Source of the DNA: Owenia fusiformis
Taxonomy: Eukaryota > Annelida > Polychaeta > Sabellida > Oweniidae
DNA: 60,000 nucleotides
NCBI GenBank assembly: GCA_903813345.2
Contig: CAIIXF020000008.1
Location: 20,570,822-20,630,821 of the forward strand
Reading direction: 5' to 3'
Shown: piece after piece, positions 25,211 through 38,200 of the stretch
Position numbering within the stretch: position 1 is the first letter of the stretch
Layout of the letters: each line of letters begins with the position of its first letter
The notes under the pieces: model-generated
Told to the model about the DNA's origin: nothing
The model's input: the letters and a program-made list of their open reading frames with translations, nothing else
Databases searched by the model: none
Made by a program: the position numbers and the translations under genes

Positions 25211-26667
25211 AGATGCACATAGATGGAGTAGGTTTGGCTTGCTAAAATGTTAGAAAAGCACAACAAGTATATGCAATGATGATTTAAATTTGATTTTGAT
25301 AAAACACATTGCTGACAAGGAAGTTCTTTTATACCAATTGCCTTTAAAAGGATGTGTCCAAATGTCTCTCTTCATACAAGGAACAAAAACTAAAAAGAAA
25401 TGCATCTGCACTCATCATGTGCATTGCACCACTCCCTTTAAGCCCCCTCATCATCAATAACATCTAGCGGTGTCTGTATAAAGTTTGATATTTCACTTGA
25501 AAGCTTAAATAAAAGTCAAGATGACATGGTTACTTCTCCGATGTTAACATTAAACGTTGCTGAAGTGTCTTTTGAATATAATGACACAATCATGGCAAGT
25601 TTATACCTGAAAATAACATGTGGTTATCGGCTGAACCATATATTACTATTGTAAATCAAACATTAACGTTAATACCCTTAGTACGAGTATTTGAAATTTA
25701 ATTTGTGGACACTGTATCTGCTTGATTTATATATATGCTTTTCTTAGATTTTGAAAAAGAATTTGATAGCATTTCATGGAATTTTATGTATGAGATTAAA
25801 AAAATTAAAAAGGTTAAATTTCAACTTGATTCAAATTAAACAAATCTGTTTTAAGAGGAGCTATATGCCATATTTCATAAACTCATAATTACCTTTTTTG
25901 CACACAACCATCATTTTTCACCAACTATTATCTGAATGTTGTGTGTTGATGTGAAGCTTCAATCAATTAGATATATTGCTTACATCTTTCTTTATCTTTA
26001 TTTTTTTGTTATAGGAACAATTTTCAGTTGCTTGAAAAAGATTTAAAGAATAAATCGAAATATTGCAAAACTAAATCAATTTCTTTATCTTGATGTTAAA
26101 AGTTATTTTAAAGTATTTTGAATATGCAAGAGATAAACATTTTATAATTTGAAGCATGTTAAAAAAAATTGAATCTGTAATTTTCTTTCTTATAGCAATT
26201 GAACAATCAGCAACAATGATATGGCGTGACCTGAGGTTTCCCTAGGATTTTTCAAATGGTGTTTTATGTACATCTAAAGTTTCCATCATCATAGTTGGCT
26301 CTTGAAGCCCACCTCTTTCCCAAGATCACATGGTCCTTCTTTCCTCCTACTCTCCTTCTCATATCAGCACCATGAATGAAATTGTCAGGGATTGGCTCAA
26401 AAAAGGAGGTGTGGTCACACCCAATGAACCCCCGGACACCAATGGTGACAGATAGTCATACACCAATAATACAGAGGTTTATCTTTATAATAAGATAGGT
26501 TTATCTATAGATTTTGGGGTATCTTAGGTTTACACTGAGACTAACATAAAATTTTATGTTAGTCTCAGGTTTACATTTACATAAACAGGAAATGTGCAGC
26601 CAAGATTTTCAGATGCATGTCTGCCTATTTTGCAAACTACATGTACATGTAATAACTACATAGCACC

Positions 26668-29600
26668 CTATTCACCTTTCCCCAAAGTCAGCTCATGAAT
26701 ATTATAATTAGCAAATCTAGAATCTCTGACGTCAGAGTAGGGCAGATTTTCGCGGCAAAATCTGAACACATTATATTGCAAGTCAATGTGAATCGCGACA
26801 GAGACGGGCTCATTTAATTGTTGAATCATGGTGAGTACTTAATAATCTGTATCATAAATGTGATGGAATCTCATTGATTACACTCTCGTTCATATTCTCC
26901 CTTCATTATACTGTTCTGAGAAATCAAATGAATGGAGTAAAATTGATGTGAAGAGTCCAATGTTTACAGCACATTGACCCTGATATGTACTTCTTGACTG
27001 TCAACATACCACTTACTACTGCACTGTAATAATAAGCTTGTGCTATATTTTCTCGTAGTGTTAGGTGAAATAGATACTTATTGATCAATTAACAATAAAA
27101 ACGAGTCATATGTATTGGGGGAGGGGGGTAAATTGTCAAGGTTTTGGCCTACTAGAGTCTTGCGTACACTCCAGTTAATGAACAAGTATTGATGTACATC
27201 CAGCCAGGGAAATAGAAATTAAATGGGGGGTTTGAACAAGAGGCTTAGTTAATTAACACCGGGGGGGGGGGGGCTTAAAGAAAACTTTTTCGACTCGTGA
27301 ATCAGTGTTTGATAATAATTCAATGCAATACCATTTATAATTTTCTTCAATTGATTTCAGGATGCGGCAGCATATCATCAACTTCACATAAACGAACTCG
27401 AAAATAAATATTTTGGTGACAGTTCCAAGAAACGCAAGACATGTACACACAAAACACATTGCATAGTTCCAAGATGCACCTCATATGGGACGTCAGTTGT
27501 TAAAGACAAGATCGTAACATTTGTAAAGGTTCCAGAAAATGATAAAAGAAAGTGGTTAATTGCTATCCATCGAATGGAAGATAAATCATTTCAGTTGAAA
27601 CCTTCTTGTAAAGTCTGTTCTTTACACTTCACTGATGATGATTTTGAATATCATGGTTTTAGTAAGAAACGTTCTCTGAAAAAAGATGTTGTACCTCATG
27701 TTTTTGATTGTTGGGTAGATGTTCCACATATGAATACAACTAACTGTAGTAACCAGAGAAAAAGACCCTTAAATCGTATGAAACAAAACAACAATAATCG
27801 CAACATTGGTATTATTTACTATTCGATACCTGAGCCATTTGGTCTTCTTACCCCAACTGCAACCCCGACTTTAGGAAATAAGGTTCAATGTGAAAATTGT
27901 ATCTCAAAGACTTTGAGTGAAGCAAGCAAATCTTTAGAAATATTGGTATTAACTGACGAAATAAGCAAGTTGAGAAATGAGATTGACAATCTAAAACTAG
28001 AAAAGGCAAAATTGATGAAATCTGAGAATTTTGATATTGATGAAAGTAAAACCGTGTGTGATAGGTTACGCGAAGAAAATAAGGCACTGCGTGCTAAGGA
28101 ATTTACATTCAATAATTTAAAGGAACAACATGTAGCATTCTATACCGGCTTTCCAAATAAGGCTATATACGGAACCGTACTTAAATTCTTAAATCCAGGT
28201 AAAGATGGTGAAAACATTGCGGATCGTAATTCTGAGAAAAAAATGCACGACAAGAAGAAAAAATCTGGAAGACCACATAAGCTTTGTGTTGAGGATGAAT
28301 TTTTACTTTACCTCTGTAGAGTCAGGGTTGGAATGTTTGAGCTCGACTTAGCAGTAAAGTTCGGTATATCGAAGTCCACAGTTTCTCGAATTTTTCTCAA
28401 GTGGGCGAATTTCCTTTATGTAACACTAGGATCAATGAATATCTGGCCTGATAGAAATGATGTTAACTTAACGATGCCAGGGTCTTTCAAGGAGAAATAT
28501 CCTAATACGCGGGTTATTCTAGATGCATTTGAAATTAAGTGTCAAATGCCAAAATCACTAACTTTAAAATCCCAAACGTACTCCAACTACAAAGGTACCA
28601 ATACGCTTAAAGGTCTCATCGGAATCGCTCCTCAGGGTAGCCCTACGTTCGTCAGTTCACTATACCATGGTAGCATATCTGACAGAGAATTGACCGAGCG
28701 TTCTGGCTTTTTAAGACTGCCGTTCAATAAGAACGATGATGTTATGGTGGACAAGGGTTTCTTGATAAAAGATTTGCTCGATCCACTTGGCGTGAACTTA
28801 AATATCCCCCCATTCCTTGGCCAGAACGATCAAATGGATGCCAATGATGTGTATCAAACACAGCAGATTGCCGCAGAAAGAATACATGTGGAACGTAGTA
28901 TCAATAAAGTGAAAAATAACCACATCTTTGATCGAGCAATCCCGATCAATCTTTTCGGATCTATCAATCAAATCTGGGCTAACAGTGCGTTACTTTCCAT
29001 TTTTCAGCCACCTATTATTTCACAAGACAATGTTACTTTTATGTCTGCCGAAGAATTTGATAATGGTTACATAAGTGATGATTAATTTCATTGAACAATG
29101 TTAAAGTTGTTTTATTGAGACAGGGTTTCTAGCTGTTTTACCTACGATCGTTTTTTGAATGAGATTTACTTCTTAAAAAGCCCATGGGTATTCTTTTTAA
29201 ATATAGAACTGCTGAGAGAATATTCACGATGTTTATGGACGTAATACCTTCAAGGGAGAAGTTCTATCTGGTAATTGCATTTGCAATTTTAAAAATACAA
29301 TAATAGTCCACGACCCATCATGAGTTTGGAAATTGTTTATTAGGTTTGTGCAAGCATGAGAAAAATATCATTAGCCTCTGTTACATTACAAACTGTTCTT
29401 CATATGTTATATTTTTATTAGAAACATAATAATGTATTTGAATATTTATGTTAAATGAATATTTCTATTAATATGCACAGTCTTGTCTGAAAATTGTTTG
29501 TCTTTGGTACTATAAATTGGATTCAATTTATTAGAAGACCAGCACTCATATCACAAATTATTCCTATGGTTTCATTTACCGGGTAGTGTATTTAAGTCAC

Positions 29601-29804
29601 AGCCGAAGACAAAAAACTCAGAAAAATAAATTTCAACTAGGTTTGATAACATTTTAGATGAGATTTATTTTACTCAATGGGCAATCTAATAGTAAATGAA
29701 GTTTTCGCGCGAAAAGTGCCCTGCTTTGACGTCATCGATTTTCACCGACCAATCAGCGCAGCGGTCAAATGAGTACACTTTGGACTTTGGGGAAAGGTGA
29801 ATAG
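26668..29804 (+). mobile_element. Intact THAP-DDE DNA transposon
   Basis: The left terminus CTATTCACCTTTCCCCAAAG and the right terminus (its reverse complement, CTTTGGGGAAAGGTGAATAG) are inverted repeats of about 22 bp bounding 3.1 kb. Inside is a single full-length transposase gene with one small intron. Subterminal sequences also mirror each other loosely (gacgtcagagtagggcag at left, gtgccctgctttgacgtc at right). Harbinger/ISL2EU-type elements encode THAP plus DDE_Tnp_4 transposases. Intact termini and ORF suggest a young, possibly active copy. I could not settle the target-site duplication. Confidence 0.88.
26828..29085 (+). CDS. THAP-domain DDE transposase (Harbinger/ISL2EU-like)
   Basis: Exon 1 contributes only the ATG (26828-26830), immediately followed by a consensus donor gtgagt; exon 2 is 27361-29085 after a ttgatttcag acceptor, giving 575 residues. 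Residues 35-125 form a THAP zinc finger: Cys35-x4-Cys40, the F..VP...KRKW segment, Cys87-x2-His90, and VVPHVF as the terminal AVPTIF-type box. A heptad-like coiled coil lies around residues 190-245. A DDE_Tnp_4 nuclease follows with a helix-turn-helix (AVKFGISKSTVSRIF), Asp389 (VILDAFE), Asp465 (MVDKGF) and Glu512 (HVERSI); all three catalytic acids are present. No frameshift or internal stop. It binds its own termini and cuts and pastes the element; domestication is possible but the inverted repeats argue for a mobile copy. Confidence 0.92.
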
Positions 29805-30663
29805 TGCAATTTAAAAACATTTCTTCATATGTGATCCTCTTTCATCAAATGAAAATGAAAGCCAGTATGTTTATATACAGTCTAGCGCTTTAGTAGGAAA
29901 TGTCTAAAAGACATACTGAGTCATGAAAAGTAGTGTTTTAAAAATTAATAAAATGTTCAATCTTAATATTGGAGCACAAAGTAAAAGTCAAGATGACATT
30001 TGTATACTTCTCAGAGGTTAACTTGAGACATTGAATGTTTGCTGAAGTATTTGTCACATATTGACATAAGCAGTATATTCAGAATTAGTTTGCACCTGAA
30101 AAATATGGAGTTATCATCCAAACAATTTAGTAACAATAACTTTTATCATCAGATTTTGAAATATACATTATATGCAAGATATAGCTTTTATCAGTAAGAT
30201 TGCAAATTTAACATGATTATGAAATATAAAAAATGATTACGGAACATATGTTGTTTTTATGTTCAACAACATCTCATTAGATCATAGCGACCTCTTTATG
30301 ACAAGTAAAATATTTTTTATACTTTATTAATCAAGACTTTTCTACCAAACTTTTTTCCCATCAATCCTATTTCACTTAATGAAAAGTAAAAGTATAATAC
30401 ATGGACATATTATGTAGATGATAGTTAACCAATAGATTGGCTTAAAAGTCTACTGTAGATGATGCACTAAACTATATTTACGTTACATAAGTTATCTTGA
30501 TAATTTATGTCATTTTTGCTTTGGGGGGATAGGGGATCACTATACTTCAGATAACAGTTTCATTTCAGAAATCTTCAACCTACAGTATGTGATCGTCTTT
30601 TAGTTTACATGAATTTCAAGCCAAATGCAAAACTAACCAGATGATGATTTTTGTGTTTTCAAG
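29805..30663. other. BCKDHA intron 3' end, nothing recognised
   Basis: AT-rich intron between the transposon right end and the BCKDHA exon at 30664; the acceptor is tgtgttttcaag. I see no gene or clear repeat. Confidence 0.5.
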
Positions 30664-31762
30664 GATTGGACACCACAGTACTTCAGATGACAGTTCGGCA
30701 TACAGGTCTGTGGATGAGGTCAGTTACTGGGACAAGCAGGACCACCCAATATCTCGGCTTAGAGGGTACATGAAGATCAAAGGATGGTGGAATGAGAAAA
30801 AAGAAAAGGAGTGGATGAAGCAGTCAAGAAAAATGGTATTTTGTATCATTTTATTGTTAATATTTTTTTTTTTTATGTCACCACCAACTCCAACTTTTTT
30901 GCGGATGGTGTTTGGTTGTTGATGTTCAGCTTTCAGCATCTGTAGCAAATGGTGTTTGGTTGGCATCCGATGGCAGGTGATGACATTTTGAATGTTAATG
31001 TCTTTATTTGAAGTAGTTTTGGATGTCATTGTTTAAGAAATCATAATTCTACTGCAAGTATGTGTCAATCATGATAAACATAACATGACTAGCATTGAAC
31101 AGTGGCATCTATATTCTAGACTGTGTGATAAAAGTATACAATTAACTGAGTATGATACAGATATACAAATGTATAGATAAATATGAGGATAAAGGTTTCA
31201 GAAAAGAAGACACTCAAAGATCACTGGTCAGTATCAAGCGAAGGTAACAGTCTTTACCTTCGCATTTACTTGATTGACATGGTAGGGTATATCATGAAAT
31301 TGCTCCTTTGCTGTATGAAAATACAAACTTACTTTTCAAAAATAGAAAATATCTGAATTTTGCTATTGACCCAGATATCATTGTTTTTACGCATTTTGAA
31401 ATGGTCATGACAAAAAATGTCAATTCATTTTTATTCATTGAAAAAATCTGTTTTCTGTCATCCCAAGATTGAAAAATTGTAATCACCTGGTCATCCACAT
31501 ACAAATCATTGATTCTAATATTATTAAATATTAAAGTGATGTTAAAGTTATGTTTAAGTTATGATACTTAAATTGTACGTTTCAGGTTATGGAGTCCTTT
31601 GGTAGAGCAGAGAAGGTCCTGAAACCCTCACCATCTGAACTACTCACCGATGTATACGATGAAATGCCTGAACATTTAAAACGCCAAAATGAACAATTAA
31701 AACGCCACTTGGATCAATATGGAGAGCATTATAATTTGGATATATTTAAACCCATCAAATAG
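30664..31762 (+). CDS. BCKDHA: BCKDHA, last two exons (C-terminus)
   Basis: Exons 30664-30835 and 31586-31762 complete BCKDHA. The first joins the exon ending at 4486 (AG + G gives Arg) and encodes [19 protein letters not shown]. This is the conserved phosphorylation loop in which BCKDK phosphorylates serines to switch the complex off; the Ser of the STSDD motif and the Ser of YRSVDE are both kept. It continues [12 protein letters not shown]...GWW...[11 protein letters not shown]. The last exon reads [10 protein letters not shown]...[10 protein letters not shown]...[14 protein letters not shown] and stops at TAG 31760-31762. An AATAAA lies at 31798-31803 and other candidates lie further downstream, so the 3' UTR end is uncertain. 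Convergent with BBS1. Confidence 0.97.
30890..31020 (-). repeat. Copy of a dispersed repeat (CACC-TGCCATTTG family)
   Basis: The family is recognised by ggcattaacatgcaaaatgtcaccacctgccatttgttacagac and a second gtcaccacc/ggtggtgac block about 100 bp away. Copies: 30890-31020, 35860-35960, 37420-37560, 38525-38660 and 55290-55445, all in introns of BCKDHA, BBS1 and MUS81. Probably a SINE or MITE. Confidence 0.65.
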
Positions 31763-33303
31763 ATGCAGTGTTGAAAAAAATACTACTGTTGATCAAAAAT
31801 AAATTAATTTATGTTGAAGTTTTTATCACACTTGAAAAGTGCTACTACAATATTGTTGTCCTCTTGTGATGATGGACACTGGACAGTCAGACAAGTGCGT
31901 TGCATAATAAACTGTGTCAACTTGATGGCAAGAAAACTGTTCATCCGACTGACTTAAAATCCTAGAGATGCAAGAGCAGACTGTAGAGAAAATCTATAGT
32001 TCATTATGATGCAATACATTCAGAAATATGCAAAGCAAGTCACAAACCTATTTTAGCTACAAAATAGGTTATTTTAGTAAATGAATGATTTCACATTCTT
32101 CACCTACCATTTGCAGTGCTTTCTTAGTTTATAGATTAATTCAAGAACTAAATACAATTGCCAAAATGTTTTATAAGGATCTTAAGTATTCAATGATGAA
32201 ATGGCTATTATACGTATATACTGTATTTATTTTATTTATCATAAATGGCTTTCAGTCACATACTGTTCTTAAATATTAATATTGAAAGTATAGGTCCCAA
32301 TGGGGGAAGGAATAAGAAAGAGTTTTCTTACTCACTTAACTAAAAGGGTAAAACATACATTCTCCACAAAATGTTAAGATATTGCAGAAGAACATATAAA
32401 ATGTTTCACAAATAAACTCTATTGTTTTTCACTTACAGAACCCTATTCCTATTGACCCTCTGAAGGTTTTGTTTGTTTTTGTTTAGAAATACTAGGCAGC
32501 TAAAGTGTAGACAGTGTACATAGATTGTATTTGTAAGAACACAATATGTATATTAGTCAAAATGATGAGATAACATTGAAATCAATGCTTGTTAAGACAT
32601 TGTACATTGTATTGTTAATGTACATGTATTGTTAATGTACATGTATTGTTAATGTACATGTATTCTCATTGTGTGCAGTACTTGAGAATAAATTAAATTA
32701 AGCAAGCTAAACCACAATGTTTTGTCCCGCTGCAAAAATACAATACATGTATGTGCATTTGGTAATTCGCAATGCCTTGTAGCGAGAACAATCAAAGCTA
32801 AGAAGAGACCAGATGAAAAAGAACTCAAAGCTCATGACTCTACATGATGTCACCTTCTGTCAGTATGTACCCATCTTTTGCAGCTTTACTTTTCCATCTA
32901 TCATGAACTTAAAATTAGCTGCCTCAGGCTGCATCCAGAGACATATATGCCTCTGCTGAATTGCTTGTGCCAACAGCTCTTAATAATAGTACTCCCTCCA
33001 ATTGCTCTTGTTGTAAACATACACATTACATTACATACGTGTCATATAGCCCAGAGTCTTGTTACTTTCTCTGCAGATGTTAACCTTTATTTATTCAATA
33101 AGATAAGCCTCCAAAGATAAAAGTTTTGAAACTTGTGAGCCTGACCACCGGTGGGTGTGGTACATGAAAAAGGTATATGCATTCCCAAGTGCTATATACT
33201 TTCAATTGTGAACAATAAACATCAAACTGCAAAGAATTTTATCATTAGATTTTTGGCAATTTCTTCTATTTCAATTTGAGAGTGGTCATTGTCTACAGTG
33301 ATA
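31763..33303. other. BCKDHA 3' UTR/intergenic with short AATGTACATGT repeats
   Basis: Contains the BCKDHA polyadenylation region (AATAAA 31798-31803; another AATAAA inside gagaataaattaa near 32690). At about 32612-32663 a 17-bp unit (tgttaatgtacatgtat) repeats three to four times. No gene recognised; small open frames have no family signal. Confidence 0.5.
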
Positions 33304-34366
33304 CAGGGTGTCCCAGAAGTAATGATAATTATGCTCTTAAATTTGTATTTGACAAGGAAACAATATGAAATTCATACAAATTAAAGTTTAAGATATAAGC
33401 TTCATTTTGCTATATTACATTTATGAATTTATACAAAAATATTCCATGTATAGTTGCCATAGCAACATGTATGCGTGTTCTGCGGAGCAGTTTCCGTATA
33501 TTATAAATGTTCAAACTTAGTTTAGAAAAGCAGTTATTCTGTGATAATGTTTCAAGCTTTTAAATCATTGTTATGGTAATTGTATACAGTTGCATGATGT
33601 CATAGTGGTTTAATATTATGTAATTTATCTCATTGTGACAGGATTATCACTTTAATCTGATATTATGACATCACATGATGATGTCATATAGGGTTTCACA
33701 AAAGGAAAACTCTTAGGAACACAACCTAGGAATTTCCAGGGAGGTTTACATTATGCTACCAACGTTGAGCAAAGATGAAAAATTAAGGCAGAGAGCAGTC
33801 ATAAAATTCCTTCAGAAGACAGGGGGTAAACCCAGTGACACTATAAAGGAGTTTAAACAAGCATATGGTGAGAGAAGACTGTCCAACCCCACTGTGTATA
33901 GGTGGCATAAACACGAGAGCGAGGCACAATTGCGCCACTTGGTTCAGTAGGCTCTGAAGGATATGTCCAACAGTGGTTTTGATCATGTCTTCCAATCCTG
34001 GCTGGAAAGGCACAGACAAATTTTTCCAGCAAAGGACAGTATGTGGATAAGTGAATCAACAATGTACACTGCTCTTAAGGAATATCAGGAATGAAGTAGC
34101 AGCATTACAGTAGTGATGTGAACAGCAGGGAAACATATGAACATGAAATGTTTTTCAAAAATGTATGAAAAACACACAGCTGCTCCGCAGAACGCGCGTA
34201 CATGTTGTTATGGCAACTATACATTGAATATATTTGTGTAAAGTAATAAATGTAATATAGTAAAATGAAGCTAACATCTTGATCTTTAATTTGTGTGAAT
34301 TTCATATTGTTTCCATATCAAATAAAAATTTTAGAGCATAATTATCATTACTTCTGGGACACCCTG
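33304..34366 (+). mobile_element. Mariner-type element, deleted copy with transposase remnant
   Basis: Bounded by TA dinucleotides; the left terminus CAGGGTGTCCCAGAAGTAATG is mirrored at the right (cattacttctgggacaccctg). Terminal inverted repeats extend about 180 bp, to gttctgcggagcag / ctgctccgcagaac. A remnant frame at 33753-33947 encodes 65 residues resembling the N-terminal helix-turn-helix of mariner transposases (EFKQAYGERRLSNPTVYRWHK) and then stops. The catalytic domain is absent, so it is non-autonomous. Confidence 0.85.
33753..33950 (+). pseudogene. Mariner transposase N-terminal fragment
   Basis: 65 residues with a helix-turn-helix-like segment (VIKFLQKTGGKPSDTIKEF, then NPTVYRWHKHE). 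The family's transposase is normally several hundred residues with a D,D(34)D domain, which is missing here. Remnant inside the 33304-34366 element. Confidence 0.7.
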
Positions 34367-35239
34367 TAGCTACTTTCTATTTAGTTTAGTGTTTTAATAG
34401 GTGAACTGTAACTTAAGTGTAACATAACTTAATCCTATTCAGTGCATGGATTCTCCTATAGTCTCAAGATCAGTACTAATAGCCTAAAACATCTCTTGGT
34501 TTTATATACTATTTATCCCAATGACAAATAAAGAGTTGGTTTACATAGTTCATCTATTTTATTCACGTAGTTCACAAAAAGTTGCTTTGTGATTATTCAG
34601 ATAATTACATCTCATATATACAAAAATAAACAGTTTATGTACAGCACATGAAATTATATATACTTTACAAGTATTGACAATAAAAAGGACGGATTCTACA
34701 CAAACATATTTCTACAACATAGCTTGCATTATTTACACTGTTCATCTGGCAAAAATACAATCTGTTATAAATTAAAAATAATATTCATTTTGAATATTCA
34801 CTGTATAAAGATAACTGTAACAACAGCAAAGGTGGTATGATTATTGAAAAACATGTTTCTTCAAATGAATTCCATTTCCAGAGTGATATATAGTCAAATA
34901 ACTGCCTCGTTATTTTAACACATATTTGACTGTCTATGGTATTTGGTATGTAGTATGACTTGAAAGACTACATCTTGTTTGACAACATCCACTTATCTCA
35001 AAAGTGTTTACGCATAAAAGAAATTCGAGGACTACGTTTAAGCAAGTCACTCAAATTGAGAATCTTTTGTACTGAATATATGCATACAGTGAGAAGTGGC
35101 TATACTTTTCAAAATTGGAACTCTGTCTCTGTGGCACAAGCTGACTGAAGCTTGATCGAGTATTCCTTCAGTATCTTCTACTTTATTCCATGAATGAATT
35201 CTGACTGCACTATGTTCAAGCTACCAAAAGAAATCAGTC
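34367..35239. other. BBS1 3' flank / 3' UTR region
   Basis: Lies immediately downstream of the BBS1 stop on the minus strand. TTTATT at 34558-34563 is AATAAA on the minus strand and could end the BBS1 transcript. No coding region seen. Confidence 0.45.
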
Positions 35240-38200
35240 TCACACAACAACCATAGTCTCACTGACTGGCATGTTGATAACTGCTGTAATAATGGGGATA
35301 GATCTTCCTTTCTTTAGTACAAACACCTGCAATTTAAATAAGCATAAGTCAAGCAAAGTCAATCTGCAACAGCACTGACATTATCCACCCAGTTATAGAG
35401 GAAATGGTTATGTAAGATACCATATGCTGTACCGTATGGTACACCATGGTACTGTATAGTACTAGGGTGGTGACTGAGGGTGCATAAGAAACTCTTACGA
35501 TTGACTACACCATACGAAAAGCAGATATGCATTGTAATTATAAATGAAATGATTGTATACTAAAATCATCAAAACCAAAGATGAATTGCATATAAGTAAC
35601 CAAGAATTGTATATAAGTTATCTAAAATTTAAGGAAAAGAGACTGTGCTGTGTGGAAAAAAACAAACACCTGGTTGCAAAAATAAAAATGTTAATCGACA
35701 CCGAACACCAAGAAGGAGTGTCATAAAAATATATTTGTACCTTGATATTCTCTGAGATTCCCTTATCACTGAGGCATTCCACAAATGTCTCAAATACATA
35801 GTTCAGACCAGGAACCAACATGGGGACCTGCAACGTGAAAATGAATATAATATACAAACAAGGTTTTAACATGCAAAATGTCACCACCTGCCATTTGTTA
35901 CAGACATCGAACACAGACCACCAAACACCAACCACTGAACACTGTCCACAAAACTTGGTGGTGACATAAAAATTAATATATCAATTCATTCTTGTCTTTT
36001 TATATCACAATTTGATTTATATGCCTAATAAGCTTTCAAAAAATCTTATCTTATCTTGTATGTAAACCTTCATATACTATTATCATATACCTAGAAATTC
36101 TCACTCCCCAGTACTACTATTACTACAAGACAGTAAGATCATTCGATTAAAGTTTTGTTTACGGATGGAGTAATAAGGTGTATTTCAGATATAATGGCCA
36201 AAATAGATAAATCGGACCACTTGACTTGTTATTTTCCAATACATGTTTAAAAAATCAGTGATTTTTAGCATCAGTCTTTAGTATTAGACTAGATACCACA
36301 CACTCAAGAGTGTTACTTACTGGTATATATGTTTTATGAACACTGTACAGCTTATCATCATACTGGAAACTTATGGCTATATCCATGACTGCCATTGTGA
36401 GTGATGTGTTCTGTAGGTTCACTGTTAACTTGAAAGAGGGACCTATTCCATTCACCTGCAAAAGATGTATGATAAGGCAGATCCTTATTTGTATGTAATG
36501 GTAATTTATAATTTTTGTAATGGTTACTGTATCTTATGCATATCAGATACTGATTTGTTCATGCTTGCTTCTGCTTCATCCTTTCAGCTATTCTAGCAAT
36601 GTGAAACCATAACATTCACACATCCTTTAATTAATAATTATTACTGACCGATGCATTAAGCTTTAGAGGTTCCTCTGGGTTGGTGGAGACTGGGTTCATG
36701 CTGGTTTCCATGGCTTTCACATAGTTTCTCGCAGTTATTAGTCGCAGCTTATACAAATCATTTTGGAAGGTTCTATGCATCGCTGAAAATTTTTACGAGA
36801 GTGAGAAATATTTTGACAAGGTACATGCCCAAGTATACATTGTTGGTTTTCTTTGTTCTATCATCAAAATATTTTTTAACCAAGATTCATGATTTGATTC
36901 AAGATTCAATTTTTGATGTAATATTTTTCAAACCAGCCTCAATGTGTCGAATTATACATCAAGTTGTTCATCAAGTGGTTATATATAAGTTCAATTACTT
37001 CACTCAGAGTTCCTGCATATTTTCCACAACTGAATAAACTCCCAAACTTATAAAATACCAAGATGAACAAGACAATTTTTTCTCTCATGCGCGAATCTAG
37101 TTTTTCCAGGTCAACGAAAATGACTTTAGCTTGCCCTGACATTTTGAACCCTAAGGCAGTTGTATAGGCTCCTACCTACTGATCCTTCTCTTTCCCTCAT
37201 CGTTTGGTCTACAAACAATTTGGTTTTCTTTGGAATGTTGAGTTTCTCATTCTGCTGAGGAGGGGGCCCTCCAAACATATCTTTTTCTTCAAACTTCGCA
37301 GACCTCTTCAGGATTTTCACGATCAGCCCTCCACCTTTAAATAAAGAAGTTATAATAAAGAAATTTGAGAAGCTCCCTCTTTAGGATGCATTCCTCTCAT
37401 TTTAAGTAGTAAGAAGGTATTAACATGTAAAATGTCACCATCTACCATTTGTTATAGACACCTGTTACAGATGCCGCACAATGAACACCGAGTGCCATGC
37501 ACAAAAAAGTTAGAGACGCACAGTAACAATATATCATCAATTGTGGTAGTAACATAATAAACAGAAAGAAATCCAACAATTTTTAATTGTCATACTATTT
37601 TTTTCATGAGAGAGGGGTATCACAAAACAAAGAGAGATAATCAGGGGAAATCTTGAAATACTTCCCTACCTTTAGTAGTCATCATTAGAGTACTATCTTC
37701 TCTACCAAACTTCCCAAACATCATTCCTGTCACTACATCTTCTGTCTTTAAAGTATTTATCAGGTACTTGTCTTTGTATATCTGAATGAGGCAGTTATTG
37801 AGAGCAACCATCACACCTGTGAAACCCTTCTGAGGATTATCTAGGACGTTCATTGTTGTGATGCTGCTAGGTAACCGTAAGCTCCACAATTTCTTTCCCT
37901 GTTAAATATAAAAAAGAGCGTGTCATATAACAAGGTGGCCATTTAGACATGATTATGCATTTGATTCTATTGTTAACATACTTTTGTTTCACAATTGCAT
38001 TTTTTTTACAAATTATACAAATATTGGTTTATTCCGAGAACTATTTTTGGGTTTATTATGAAGGACCTTTTTAGAATTTTCTGAACTACACTGTGAATGA
38101 ATTCAAAATAATTTCTGAAAAAGCAAAGATGCATCTGTTTCTTTAATAAAATATTCATGGAAAATTCAAGGATGAATGAGAGTAGAAAAGAGTCTTAGAA

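Noticed and set aside
27848-28112. Minus-strand frames inside the transposase
   Set aside because: Shadows of the THAP-DDE coding sequence.
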